The translations under genes and the position numbers were made by a program. A stretch of 64,000 nt of DNA from Symbiodinium natans. Lineage: Eukaryota; Sar; Dinophyceae; Suessiales; Symbiodiniaceae. The notes below the pieces were generated by a model. The model searched no databases and had not been told where the DNA came from. It was given only the letters and a program-made list of their open reading frames with translations. This document shows positions 12,702 to 25,000 of this stretch, piece after piece. Position 1 is the first letter of the stretch. Each line of letters opens with the position of its first letter. Location of the stretch: NCBI GenBank assembly GCA_905221605.1, contig CAJNDS010000491.1:830977-894976 (forward strand), read 5' to 3'.

Positions 12702-15700
12702 CATATGTATATGTATATGTATATGTATTTATATATACCTTTCTACATACATATGCTCGCCCGATTTACATGTGCAGGTTGCCAGAAACCCGAAAAGGCC
12801 AACAAACACCAATATCAGACACACCAAAAAACCAAAGCCCCAAGCACCCAAACAAACAAACACCATCATGCTGAGACTCCTGGAAAGATGAAACCAAAAA
12901 TGCTCAAACCAAAAAACAAAAGCAATGAACTCTTGACGTCAGGGCTATTGGTTTCCTTTTTCCAAGAGTCTCAGAATGTTGGTTATATTGTTTACGTTTT
13001 TTGGTTTTGCTTTTGGGGTTTGGGCAGTTTTGGTTTCAGCTCTCCAAGAGTTTCAGTATTCTGTGTTTTGTTTTGATTTTGTGATGTTTTTGGTTTTGTT
13101 GTGTTTGGTTTGTCTGACTTTTGTATTTTTATAGAGGAATAGTGCTTGTCCCAGATCTAGGCCTTTTTGGATACATAGTTCCTGTACCAGGCTAAACATT
13201 GAAATACTTTCTGTATGAAAGAGGCTAGCGAACTATCCTGAATATCCATTGCAACATAGTGATTGTGCTAGGCAATCTAAACAGAGCAGGCAAAATCAAA
13301 AAAATGTTTCTTCTATGCAAGTCTTTTTTCTAGCGAAGTAGTGCTTGATAGTCACGAAATACTGCTAACGTACCAATCAAATACCACAATACATGTTATG
13401 TCTGAACACACACAATTCGCATAGACAAACGTGAAAATACAGACCTCTCCCAGAAACGTAGTATTTGCCTCGTGAAGAGTACAGTTCTCGGAAGTTCGAA
13501 AACCTAAAGAATTCCAAAACCGCCGGACCCTCGGGAGAATCCCTGGTGAAGTTTGCACGTTGGGTTTCATGTGCTTCGATACAAACAGTGCTATGCAGTT
13601 CGTTTGTGTCTAAAGAAACAGTACTTTTCCCTCCCAAAAGACATGCAAGTAAAATACGATTGAAACACCTATTACCCACAACCCCCAGCACCTAATACCC
13701 ATAACCCCCAACAAACCCAAACCCCCAAACCTGAAACCCTAAACCCTCAACCTGAAACCCTAAACCCTAAACCCTAAAGCCTAAAAACCCTAAACCCTTG
13801 CGCAGGAATCTGCGTCCATTTGGTGACAAAGTTTCGCCACGATCAGCTCTTGGAGGCCCAGGGCTACGGGGGCTTTAGGGCTTTAGGGCTTCAGGGCTTT
13901 AGGGCTTCAGGGCTTTAGGGCTTTAGGGCTTTAAGGCTTAGGGCTTTAGGGCTTTAGGGCTGAGGGTTTAGGGTTATGATGGGGTTTAGGAAGTAGGGTT
14001 TGGGGTTTAGGGTTTTTCTAGTTTAGGGTTTGGGCGTTCAGGGTTATGATCGGGTTTAGCAGTTTCGGGGCTTCAGGGGCCTCTGGGCTCTGGGGGTTTA
14101 GGTTTGGGCGGTAGTTCGTCTTGGGGGCTTCCTGGTTTTGGGGAGTTTCGGGTTCAGAGGTTCAGGGGTTTCGGCTTTAAGGTTGGGGGGAGGTCTTACA
14201 AAATTCAGGGATTCAGGTTTGTGGTTTATGGGTTTCGGGGTTTTGGGGCATTATGTTTTCAGAGGGCTGAGGGTTTAGGGTTTTGTTTCGGGTTTACAAC
14301 ATGCAGTTATACTACCAGACCATGGAGGTATAGCAACATGTGGGCCATGGTAGTGTGAAAGCCGAAGAGCCCTGGAGGTTCAGGGTTTAGGGTAGGGTTT
14401 AGGGTTTAGGGTTTAGGGTTTAGGGTTTAGGGTTTAGGTTTTAGGGTTTAGGGTTTAGGGTTTAGGGTTTAGGGTTTAGGGTTTAGGGTTTAGGGCCTTT
14501 AGGGTTTAGGGTTTAGGGTTTCCCCCCAAGGAAGAATCCCTCGGACACCTGGCAGCCAGGAAACATGTGTTTGCCAAGCCCCAGACTCCCCCTCAGCACA
14601 AAACGTGTAGAAGCAGGCGCGCAACCGCGCTGAAATCCGTCAGCACCCCGAACTCTTCACCCCTGTCACCCGAGGGCAGCCCTTACTAAACCTTGTACCC
14701 TGAACTCAAGAGGGCCCTAGCAACCCTAAGCCCTCAAACCCCCAACGAGCCCAGATCCAAGGTTTAGGGTTTAGGGTTTAGGGGCACCCTTTCATACCCT
14801 TGTGTACCCAATAAAACAAACGGGCTCATACTTCAGAACCCTTCAAAGAAGGTAAGGGAGCATATTCAGGGACCATGTAACTTCTCTTGGATCTGGGCTC
14901 GTTGGGGGTTTGAGGGCTTAGGGTTGCTAGGGCCCTCTTGAGTTCAGGGTACAAGGTTTACCCTAAACCCTAAACCCTAAACCCTAAACCCTAAACCCTA
15001 AACCCTAAACCCTAAACCCTAAACCCTAAACCCTAAACCCTAAACCCTAAACCCTAAACCCATACCAAGGGGACCCTGCAACTACCCGAAGCATCAAAGC
15101 CCAAGGCTCACCAGGAGCCCGAAGTGCAGCGAGCACCCCTGGAGCCCCTCCTGCTGCGGCTCCATTCCGCAGGCCTCCAGACCCTAAACCCTAGCCCTAA
15201 ACCCGAAACCCGAAACCCTAAACCCTAAACCCTAAACCCTAAACCCTAAACCCTAAACCCTAAACCCTAAACCCTAAACCCTAAACCCTAAACCCTAAAC
15301 CCTAGCCCTAAACCCTACACCCTAAAGCCCCTAAGCCCTAAACATAAACCCTTGAACCGCCTAAACCTTAAATTCTTAAACCTTAAAAGCCTAAACCCCT
15401 TAACCCCAAAGCTCTAAAGCACTTAGCTCCTCAACCCCTAAACCCTGCAGCACCACAAAGCGTTCAGCCCTTGAGCTTTATCCCCTGAGCCCCCAACTTC
15501 AGGCCCGACGAAACCCTGGTTATGCAGGGTTTTAGGGTTTTAGGGTTTTAGGGTTTTAGGGTTTTAGGGTTTTAGGGTTTTAGGGTTTTTGGGTTTTTGG
15601 GTTTTTGGGTTTTTGGGTTTTTGGGTTTTTGGGTTTTAGGGTTTTAGGGTTTTAGGGTTTTAGGGTTTTAGGGTTTTAGGGTTTTAAGGTTTTAGGGTTT

Positions 15701-16012
15701 TAGGGTTTTAGGGTTTTAGGGTTTTAGGGTTTTAGGGTTTTAGGGTTTTAGGGTTTTAGGGTTTTAGGGTTTTAGGGTTTTAGGGTTTAGGTTGTAGGGC
15801 GAGTAGTGTTCCCTTATGATTCCTATATAAGTATACTATAGTGGCCCCCCACAAGCTCTTTTCCGAGCATTAAGGCCCCTATGTTAGCCCTGCACTTGCA
15901 GGTTCATGGGTAGTTGTGCCTCGGGGCTTAGAAGACGTAGGGCAACTGGGGTTATGCCGCGTTATCACCGCAGTGTTTTTGGTGTGTGTGTGTGTGACGC
16001 ACACACACACAC

Positions 16013-16052
<40 letters not shown>

Positions 16053-19000
16053 TGTGTGTGTGTGTGTGTGTGGGGGTGTGTGTGTGTGTGTGTGTTTGTT
16101 TGTTGTCTTTTGGGGATTGTTTTTTAGGATTTGTGGTTCAGGTCTTTGGGCTTAGGGGGTTATCGAAGGTTTCGGCCCCTTCACAGTAGGGAAGGTTTCC
16201 GTTTCACAGAGGCTTCTATTATGTATATATTTCTTTTTCTCTTCATTCCTATTTGTTCATTGGCTGTCCGTGATAGCTACTTGACCTCAAGGGGCTTTGT
16301 AAGTAGGGTTATGAGAAGTACGTTGAGTCAGGTGATAGCCAGATATAGCCCAAGCAACCCGCCTTGGCCCCGGTGACAGAACTACCCAAGACCTTGTGTT
16401 TAGGGTTTTGAGTTTATAAGGGTTTAGGGCTTGAAGTAGGTAAACCCTAAACCTTGGTAAAATCCTGACAGCCACTTTTCGTTGCACGACAGAAGCTGGA
16501 GGTTTACCCACTCTTCTAGGGGTGGCCGGGGCCGCGGCGGCTGCGGCCAGGCCGGGGGCAATTCAGTGTCAAGCCAACTTTGGTTTGCCCGGCTTACGGC
16601 TAGGGTCTAAACCCTAAACCCTAAACCCGAAACCCTAAGGGGGTTTAGGGAGTAGGACGTAGGGGTTTGGGGGGCTTCAGGGCTTGGGGTTAGCATTAGA
16701 GTTACGCTTGCGTCGATGGGTTTTTTGCCGGGGAAGGGGGGGAGGGGGGGGGGGTGAATCTTCCCAGTGCTGGGCTTACATGGACTCCAGGTTCTTGAGG
16801 CGTTTTTGGTCGGAATCCTAACCCTAAACACCCCAAAGCTACGTGGGGTAGGATCGCATCCCATTATCCCCCGAAGCGCCCTTAAACCCGAAAGCCACAG
16901 ATAGAGTAGGATCGGATCCCCATTTTCTTGTGTGCCGAAGGCTGTGGTCGCCACCCTCCCAGCCACACTGCGCCGTCGCGCTACGGCGGCTGACAAGGCG
17001 AGGAGGGGAGAGTAGGGTTTAGGGTTTAGGGTTCAGGGTTCAGGGAAAGAAACCTGGCACCAACGAACATTGTTGGACTGCATTGCAAACATTTACTTCG
17101 CTCGACATGGCGCCCCCTCCCCCACATCCCCAAGTGTGTCGGGGCGCCATTTCCGCGCGCCCCTGCGCGGCGAGACGCTCCAAATTCTAAACACTACGTA
17201 AACCTGAAACCCTAAACCCTACACCCTAAACCCAACCCCTTCGCCTCTCAAGCCTAGTGCTGTTTAAGTATTTATCGGGCTCATAGGGTTGATGCGGTGT
17301 GTAGTATGTAGGCTTTATAGGCCTTAGGGTTGAAGACCCCTTTGCCATAGGGTTTAGAATGTAGGGTTCAGGGCTTAAGTCTGGGAAACTTCAACCCCAG
17401 CTCTCGTTGAAGGCTTGGTGCACTCTCCAGCGAGGAGAGCCGCTTTGCTTCAGCTTCTGGCCGGGGTTTAGGGTTTAGGGTTTAGGGATGTTTAGGGATG
17501 TTTAGGGATGTGTAGGGATGTGTAGGGATGTTTAGGGATGTTTAGGGATGTTTAGGGATTAGGGTTGAGGGTTTCGAGCCCACTGCAACGAAACCCGAGC
17601 CTGCTGGCCCCAAGCCCGCCTGTCCGAAAGTGGCTGCTGGACCATGGTTTAGGGTTTAGGGTTTAGGGTTTAGGGTTTAGGGTTTAGGGTTCAGGGTTTA
17701 GGGTTTAGGGTTTAGGGTTTAGGGTTTTAGGGTTTTAGGGTTCAGGGTTTAGGGTTTAGGGTATGCATCCCAAGGGCGCCACAGTATGCAAGGGATGGTC
17801 TTTGAACATGATAGTGCGGTGGAGATTCAGGGACGCAGGGCCAAGAGTGAAGGAAGCGCATTGCAAATCTCAAATGGAGGTTGGTGACTGATCGGGTATT
17901 GGATATAGACAAGTCAGGAATCGCAGGGACAATGGGCGTCAATCCGGCAGAAGATTGGTGGCTTGCATTCAGGGCCGGAGGAAGCCCGGAGATTGAGGCC
18001 TAAACCCTACACCCTAAACCCTAAACCCTAACCCCTAAACCCTAAACCTAAACCGTGTCGAAACTGGGTGTATACAGACTCGAGCTCGGGCATGCCGTGG
18101 CGCATGTGGATATGAAGCTCGCGAGGTCCCTAAGCGACAAGCCCTAAGCCCTCAGCCCCAAGCTCCAAGCCCTATACCCTAAGCCCTCAGCCCCAAGCCC
18201 CAAGCCCCCAAGCCCCAAGCCCCAAGCCCCAAGCCCCAAGCCCCAAGCCCCAAGCCCCAAGCCCCAAGCCCTAAGCCCTGCCTCGAAATTGGGTTTAGGG
18301 TTTAGGGTTTTGCTTGCCCCAAAGGCCTAGACCCTCAACACGAAGCGCTCAGGCTCCAGGTGCGGCTAGCACTGGACTTCCGGATTTAGAGCTCAAGGGC
18401 CGAGCTTGGGCTTAAGGGTTTAGGGTTCAGGGTTAGGGTTTAGGGTTTGGGGTTTAGGGTTTAGGGTTTAGGGTTTAGGGCCTCCATTGTTTGGTTCGGG
18501 CTTTTTGGCCTACCTGGCAAGCGTCAGTTGACCCGCATCCCCTACATCCCTAAGCCGTCCCGGAGCCCTCCACCTCGAAACTCTCGCACTCCTAAAGCCC
18601 TTAACACCCCCTCCTACCAATCCGAGGAAGCCCGAAACCCGGAACCCTAAACCCGTTACTTAAACCCCAAAATGCCATACTTGGAGGTTCATGGTACTTA
18701 TTAACCAATTGGAACTGTACTTATAACTGTACTTATAACCATATGAGGGCACTTAAGGGGCGTTTAAGTGGCTTATAAGTACAGTTCTATTTTTAATAAG
18801 CACCCCTAAACCCTCAACCCTAAACCCTAAAAAGCACAGTATAATTGGTTAACTAGTACCATGAACCTCCAAGTATGCCCCAAGGTCTAACAGCACTGGG
18901 CGCTCGGCTGGCGAATCTGTACCTTTGTCTGACGCAGGTTCTAAGATTTGGTTGGTTAGCGTTTTAGGGTTTTAGGGGTTTAGGGTTTCAGGGGCTTTAG

Positions 19001-22000
19001 GGGTTTTAGGGTTTTTGGGTTTTAGGGCTTTAGGGCTTTAGGGTTTAGGGCTTTTGGGGTTTCAGGGTTTTAGGGTTTTAGGGTTTAGGCGTTTAGGGGA
19101 TTATTGGCCCAGCGTTGAGGGTTTAGGGAAGATTGTTTGCGATCGAGGTCTTGCTTGGGACAGTTTAGGGTGCATACGGTCTAGGGCGCATACTTTGGGA
19201 TGTTCCCCGAACGCAAGCAGTCCTGAATTGGGGATTTGAATAGGGGAGTACTATACTCCCCTACACCCTAAACCCTAATTAAGCCCGAAACCCAAAAAGG
19301 ACAGTTAGTATAAGGCGGAATATCCCAGTGCATACGGCCTGCTAATGGGTGGCAAGTTAATGGTTCTGACTGTTTAGGGGTTAGGGTTGAGGGTTGAGGG
19401 TTGAGGGTTTAGGCGGTTTAGGGTTTAAGGTTTAGGCGGTTTCGGCCTCGAGTTTAGGGTTTGGCACCAAAGCCTGATGTCTAAGCCTTGAAAAACGCGC
19501 GCGCACGTTCGCGCGAGGCCGCTGGAGCCCCGGCGCGGAACGCCGCTCCGCTTGAAGTTTACCTCTTGGGGGCTGTGATTTCTGGCTATTCGGGTTTAGG
19601 GGTTTAGGGTTTTGGGGTTGTTTTAGGGTTTAGGGTTTAGGGCTAGGGCCCAGATCTGTTTTGGGGGTTTCGGTTCCCTTAGAACTATTCCTAGGGTTCT
19701 CTTGGGTCTAGTATTTTGGGGGAGCTGGGGGAAGGGGGTTTGGGGGTTTAGGGGTTGGTGGTCTTCGCGTTCTGGGGAAGTTGAGGGGAAGGATCTGGGG
19801 ATGTCGGGGTTTGGGATTATTTATGCCACACTCTGCACCCTGAAGTCTAGGGTTTAGGGTTTAGGGTTTAGGGTTTAGGGTTTAGGGTTTATCCTATGTA
19901 TCATCCCCTGTTGGCCCACGGCCCAGGCAAGGGGCCATAATTTGAGTTGCATGTTCATGCCACTTGGCGGGGTAGGGCCTTAAACCCCGAGCTTGAGACC
20001 CTTGGTGTTTCACATTCTAGAGGATGTTACTCGTCCAGCATTTGGGGATTTCAGATAAAGATAAAACTAAACCCTCATCCCTAAACCCTCAACCCTTCTC
20101 CCAAGCCCCATGAGTCAGGAATCTGCTGGTCGGCGCTGCCCTCGGCGAGCCCTTCTTAGAGGCAAGGACTTGGTTTCAGGTTTTGGGGTTTAGGCCTTAG
20201 GGTTTAGGATTTCAGGTTTAAGGTTTGGGTTTAAATTCAGGTTTTGGGGTTTAGGCCTTAGGGTTTAGGGACTTAGGATTTCAGGTTTTAAGGTTTGGGG
20301 TTAAAGACTGGGCGTATTCTGTAAACCTTTTTTCCGAACAACAGCGATACGATGGCCTTCAGAGAAGAACGTTCACTTCAAACACTTCCGGGAAATTTGA
20401 AGTAGGGCACTAAAAAGGTAAGCCAGCAGAAAAAAGCGAACAACAAGGCTCCCCCCCCCGTTCCCACCCCTGGATGCCAAATCCCTGGTTTAGGGCCTAG
20501 GGTTTAGGGCCTGTATCTTGCACTTTCCCTACGGGAAAAGGGCGAAGAAAAGGCAAACCAAAGGTTCCCTCTGTTTGAATTTTCCCAAGTAGTGAAGTGC
20601 ACAAAAATGGAGCAACAACGTATATTTTCACGGCTTCATGCCCCTTATTCGTTTCCCATGTTATTCCTTGTTGTCATCTATTGCGTTTGCTTTGTATGTT
20701 GGTTTGTGGTTGCCTTTGTTTCCTTCGCGTTTCGTCTGCTCTGTTCCCTTTGTGAATGGATTGTTTTTGCCTCCTGTATTCCTAAACCCTAAACCCTAAA
20801 CCCTAAACCCATATAAACCCTAAACCCTCAAGCGTGATGTAGGCTCTTAGGGAACCTTTACAGGGGCAACCTAGAAGGCTTTCAGCTCGACAGGAGGCCA
20901 CACGTGCGGCCAAGAGATCATAAGGGTTGAGGGTTTAGGGTTTAGGGTTTAGGGTTTAGGGGTTAGGGTTTGGGGGGTATATGGGGCTAGGACTCCAGAG
21001 TAGGCTCTATGATTCCCTCTTTTGGAGGGCTTAGGTTCCCTTAAACTCCCCTTAGAACCTTAGGTCTAGTTGAGGGTTCAGGGGTAATGCGGCCAAATAG
21101 GGGACAGGGTTGCGCGTTTTGTTGCTTATAGCCACGCACGCCTGCCAAGAACGTCCTGCAAGAGCATCCCGCGTGCAGACGGGACAGAGCGAAAGATGCA
21201 AAGCCCTGCATAGAGACCACATGATGTGGAGGTCTGGTCAACGTTTAGGGTTTAGGGTTTAGGGTTTAGGGTCTAGGGTCTAGGGTCTAGGGTCTAGGGT
21301 TCAGGGTTCAGGGTTTAGGGTTTTTAAGGGTCATCGTGGTCCGATAAGGGCTTAGGGTTGTTTGGGGTTTAGGTTTTAGTTTTACTTCTATTTGCTTAAG
21401 AACCCCCTCGCCCGCCCCTCCCCCCAACGAAAGAACAAATCCAAAAAGTCTTTCTTATAACGGCAGTACAGGGGATCGTGATTCTTTATTCTCATTGAGC
21501 AGATAGTAGTTTAGGTTTATAGGAGTTTTTACATTGTTGAAGGTGGCTGCCACTACAACCGCGGCGCTCGTCATCAACAGCTGGCCTTTGGGCGGAGGCC
21601 GGGGCGCGCCCGAAAGCCCTCCTTTGAAGCTCTTTTGCCTTGGTAAGTCTACTGTACTTCGTATCCCCTTTAGGGTTTAGGGTTTAGGGTATAGGGTTTA
21701 GGGTTTAGGGTTCTAGAAACCCAATGCTACTCTCCAGAACCCACCTGACTAACCCGACCTACCAAGTAAAAAGGGCTTCCAAGCAATCTAACCCCTAAAC
21801 CCTAAAACTGAGAAGCACCCTAAAGCCTTGGAAGCCCTAAACCTTAAGCCCGAAACCCGAAACTACACCCTAAACCCTAAATCCTAAATCCGAAACCTGA
21901 AACCCGAAACCCTAAACTTTAGGGTTTCGGGTTTCGGGCTTCAGGTTTCGGATTTAAACCCTAAACCCTCAATCCCGAAGCCCGCAGCTCGGGCGGCGAG

Positions 22001-25000
22001 GCGTCTTGGGCCCGGAGGCGCAGAAGTTCGAGGCGAAGCGCCGGCACAGGCGCCTGTCAGAGGCCCTCCCCTCAGGGGGTTTCGGGTTGAGGGATGTAGG
22101 GACTTAGGGATTTCTGGTTTAGGGTTTGCAGTTTAGGGATCTAGGGATGCAGGGAATGTGGGATGTAGGGTTCAGGGTTAGGGTTTCCCCTGAGGGGTTC
22201 TAGGGTTGGGTGTGGGGTTTAGGGTTTAGGGATCTAGGGATTTAGGAAACTCGGGATTTAGGGTTTAGGGTTCCCCCTGAAGGGGTTTCGGGATTTCGGG
22301 TTTTTAGGTTTTTTAGGGTTTAGGGGTTTAGGGATTTAGGACCTGGTGCAAGCTCCGAATTTGGCAGATGTTGTCTACTTGGAGGTTCATCGGTACCTAT
22401 AGCTCAGTTATCGCCGTACTTATAAGCCCCCCTAAGTCCTAAAACACAACATAATTGGGATATAAGTACCCATGATCCTCCAAGTAGCTTGAGTTTGAGT
22501 GCTGCGCGTCATCACGGTGTTTTGGCACAATTGGAGATTCCCCACTCGGCAGCTGCTAGCAAAGCCCTTCGCAGCATCACGGTCAAACTGCATGAAGCTC
22601 GTCCTACTGCTCCTTGCTAAGCTTCTTCGTAAAATTCTAGCTCAATGAGCCCTGTAAAGAGTGCAAGCCATCTTCGCCCTGTACACCCCAATCAGCCCTA
22701 GGGTTTAGGGTTTAGGGTTTAGGGTTTAGGGTTTAGGGTTTAGGGTTTAGGGTTTAGAAACCCTAAACCCTAAACCCTAAGCCCTGCAAGACTCCCGAAG
22801 ACTTGCAAAACCCTCAACACTCCCGAAGCCTTAAGCCCTACCCAAAGGCTCCTAAGTAGTTCCTTTTTGGGTTAGGTATAGGGGATTTTAGCATACTAAC
22901 CCAAAAAAGGCACTACATAGGAGTCTTTGGGTAAACCCGAAACCTGAATCTCCTTTGCGCCAAACTCAGGCACTCTCCTTTGGTGGACTCTGCTGCGTGG
23001 CTGCAGCCAGGAAACGTGGGGCTGAGGGTCTAGGGTTTAGGGTTGAGGGTGTAGGGTTTAGGTTTAAGGTTTCTTCGGGTTTCTTAGGCTCCTATCGTTT
23101 TCGGGTTTCGGCTAAGCCCTGAACCCCTAAATCCCCAAACAGCTTCGGCTCCTGAGTTTTTAGGGTTTAGGGTTTAGGTTTCTAGGGTTCAGGGTTCAGG
23201 GTTGAGGTTTTTCGGGGGAGGGGCCCTGAACCCCCAAATGCCCCAAAGAACTCGCCACCGAGCACCTAGCCCTAACGCCGTCAGGCTGAAGCCAGGGGTT
23301 CATGGAACACACCAACAGAAATCGCTGACAGTAAGTAATTCCTCTTATCGTCGCAAAATTGCTTTCACTCAAACAGCCCAAGTAAAGTAACTGCTCTTAA
23401 ACCTAAACCCTCAACCCTGAACCCTAAACCCTAAGCCTTAAATCCCACAACCCCGAAGTTCCTCCCGAGCACTCACCACAGGCTGCTCCGATGTCCTTGC
23501 CGTCCTGAGGCAAGCCCCTGCTTTTGGGGGGGTGAGGGGGTTTTCAGGGTTTTGGGTCTAGGGTTTAGGGTTGAGGGTCTAGCATTTTAGAGTGATTTTG
23601 CAGAGCCTCAGAGGAATTTTGTTTATCGGGCTCATCGGGCTTATCGGGCTTTTGTGTGGTTTGGTGACAAACATTTGTGCTAGGTGTAGTGCATTGGAGG
23701 CATATAGGTTCAGGCCAAGTTCCCGCTCTAGGGTGAGGGTTTAGAAGGACTCCACATACCCAGGCATCAGCGAAGAAGCCCAAGTGGGTACTGTAATCCC
23801 TACACCCCCCAGGCACGCCACATCGCTGCAAGTCCTTTCCTTCCATTCTTCCCGAAATCCTGCTGCAGACGCTAGCCCCCTATGCCCTAGACCCTAAACC
23901 ACAAACCCTTGAGCTGGCAAACCTCTGGACCCCCAAAACCCTCTAGAACTGGGTTTTGGAGTACTATGCTTTACTACTTTTTTCGGCTCTGGGTTCCTGT
24001 TGTCGCCACTTCCACCTAAAAAGTATTTACTGTTTTCCAGGGCCTACTCCAAAGTAGGGATACGCCCCTAATTATCGCCGGAAACCCTGAGCCCTACACC
24101 CAAAACGCTAATCCCTAAACCCTAAACCCTAAACCCCCTAAACCCCCTAAACCGTAAACCCTAGACCCTAAACCCTAAACCCTAAACCCAAGCCTCGACC
24201 CTTACAGGAGCTTTGGGCTTTGGCGGGACGCCCGAAATCGACGAAGGCTCTGTGAGGACGCAACTGACATATGCCTTCTGGGCTTAGGGCTTAGGGCTTA
24301 GGGTTTAGGGTTTAGGGTTTGGGGTTTAGGGTTTAGGGTTGAGGGTTTAGGGCTGTAAGGGCTTAGGGTTTAGGGGCTCCTCCACGCTTTTTGAGGCTCT
24401 AAGTGTAGCTATACAGGCCCTTGGTGTGGTCCCGTACCTTCTGAAGTGTGGGCCCTTGGGTTGTAGGGGGTATATAAGGATATACGGGGTCTCCTCTTCA
24501 GGGCCCATACCAAGGGACCCTGAAACTACTGGTTCCCTGAGAAAGGTTGTTATGACCCTCAACCCTAAACCTTGAAACTTCACCCTAAACCCTGAACCCT
24601 GCAGGGTTGAGGGTTGAGGGTTGAGGGCTTAGGGTTGAGGGCTGAGGGTTGAGGGTTTAGGGTGTAGGGTTTAGGGCTTAGGATGCGGCTTGTAGGGGCC
24701 CACCAGTGCATGGGGTTTGAGGTTTTTGGGCCAGGGGGGGCGGTTTCAGGTTTCGGGTCTCTGTGGTTTTGCGGGTTAACTACGGGTTAACTGGACCATG
24801 TGCTTCAGGACCACTCAAACATCTTCCTTACTAGGGTTTAGGGTTTAGGGTTTAGGGTTTAGGGTTTAGGGTTTAGGGTAATATGGGGATTACTTTTCTG
24901 TCTTTTTGGGAGGTTCTTAAGCAAGTAGTAGCTACGGGTTCAGGTCTTTTTTGAGGGCTTAGGAGGTGAGGGGCCGTCTGAGTTAGAGCTTCGGGACCTC

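Larger units (their letters stand above)
18126..20118. other. representative large helicase intron (2 kb)
   Basis: Holds the CCCCAAG array, short TTTAGGG arrays (18410-18480, 19860-19890), MITE family 1 at 18678 and MITE family 2 at 19197. The island at 18905-18950 has an open frame but does not fit the helicase phase. Confidence 0.7.

Noticed and set aside
13352-13695. Overlapping ORFs of 72-104 codons on both strands
   Set aside because: AT-rich intron sequence between two confirmed helicase exons; no motif and no codon bias visible.
14531-14551. Possible 21-bp micro-exon GRIPRTP resembling PEI-x-RTP
   Set aside because: Exons ending at 13861 and starting at 15115 join directly and already contain [10 protein letters not shown], so this would duplicate the motif.
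22971-23011. Exon-like island [14 protein letters not shown]
   Set aside because: Joining 22062 to 25659 directly gives RLSE-DEHLRAN in the family pattern; this island is out of place, and the ALLC block is at 28083.
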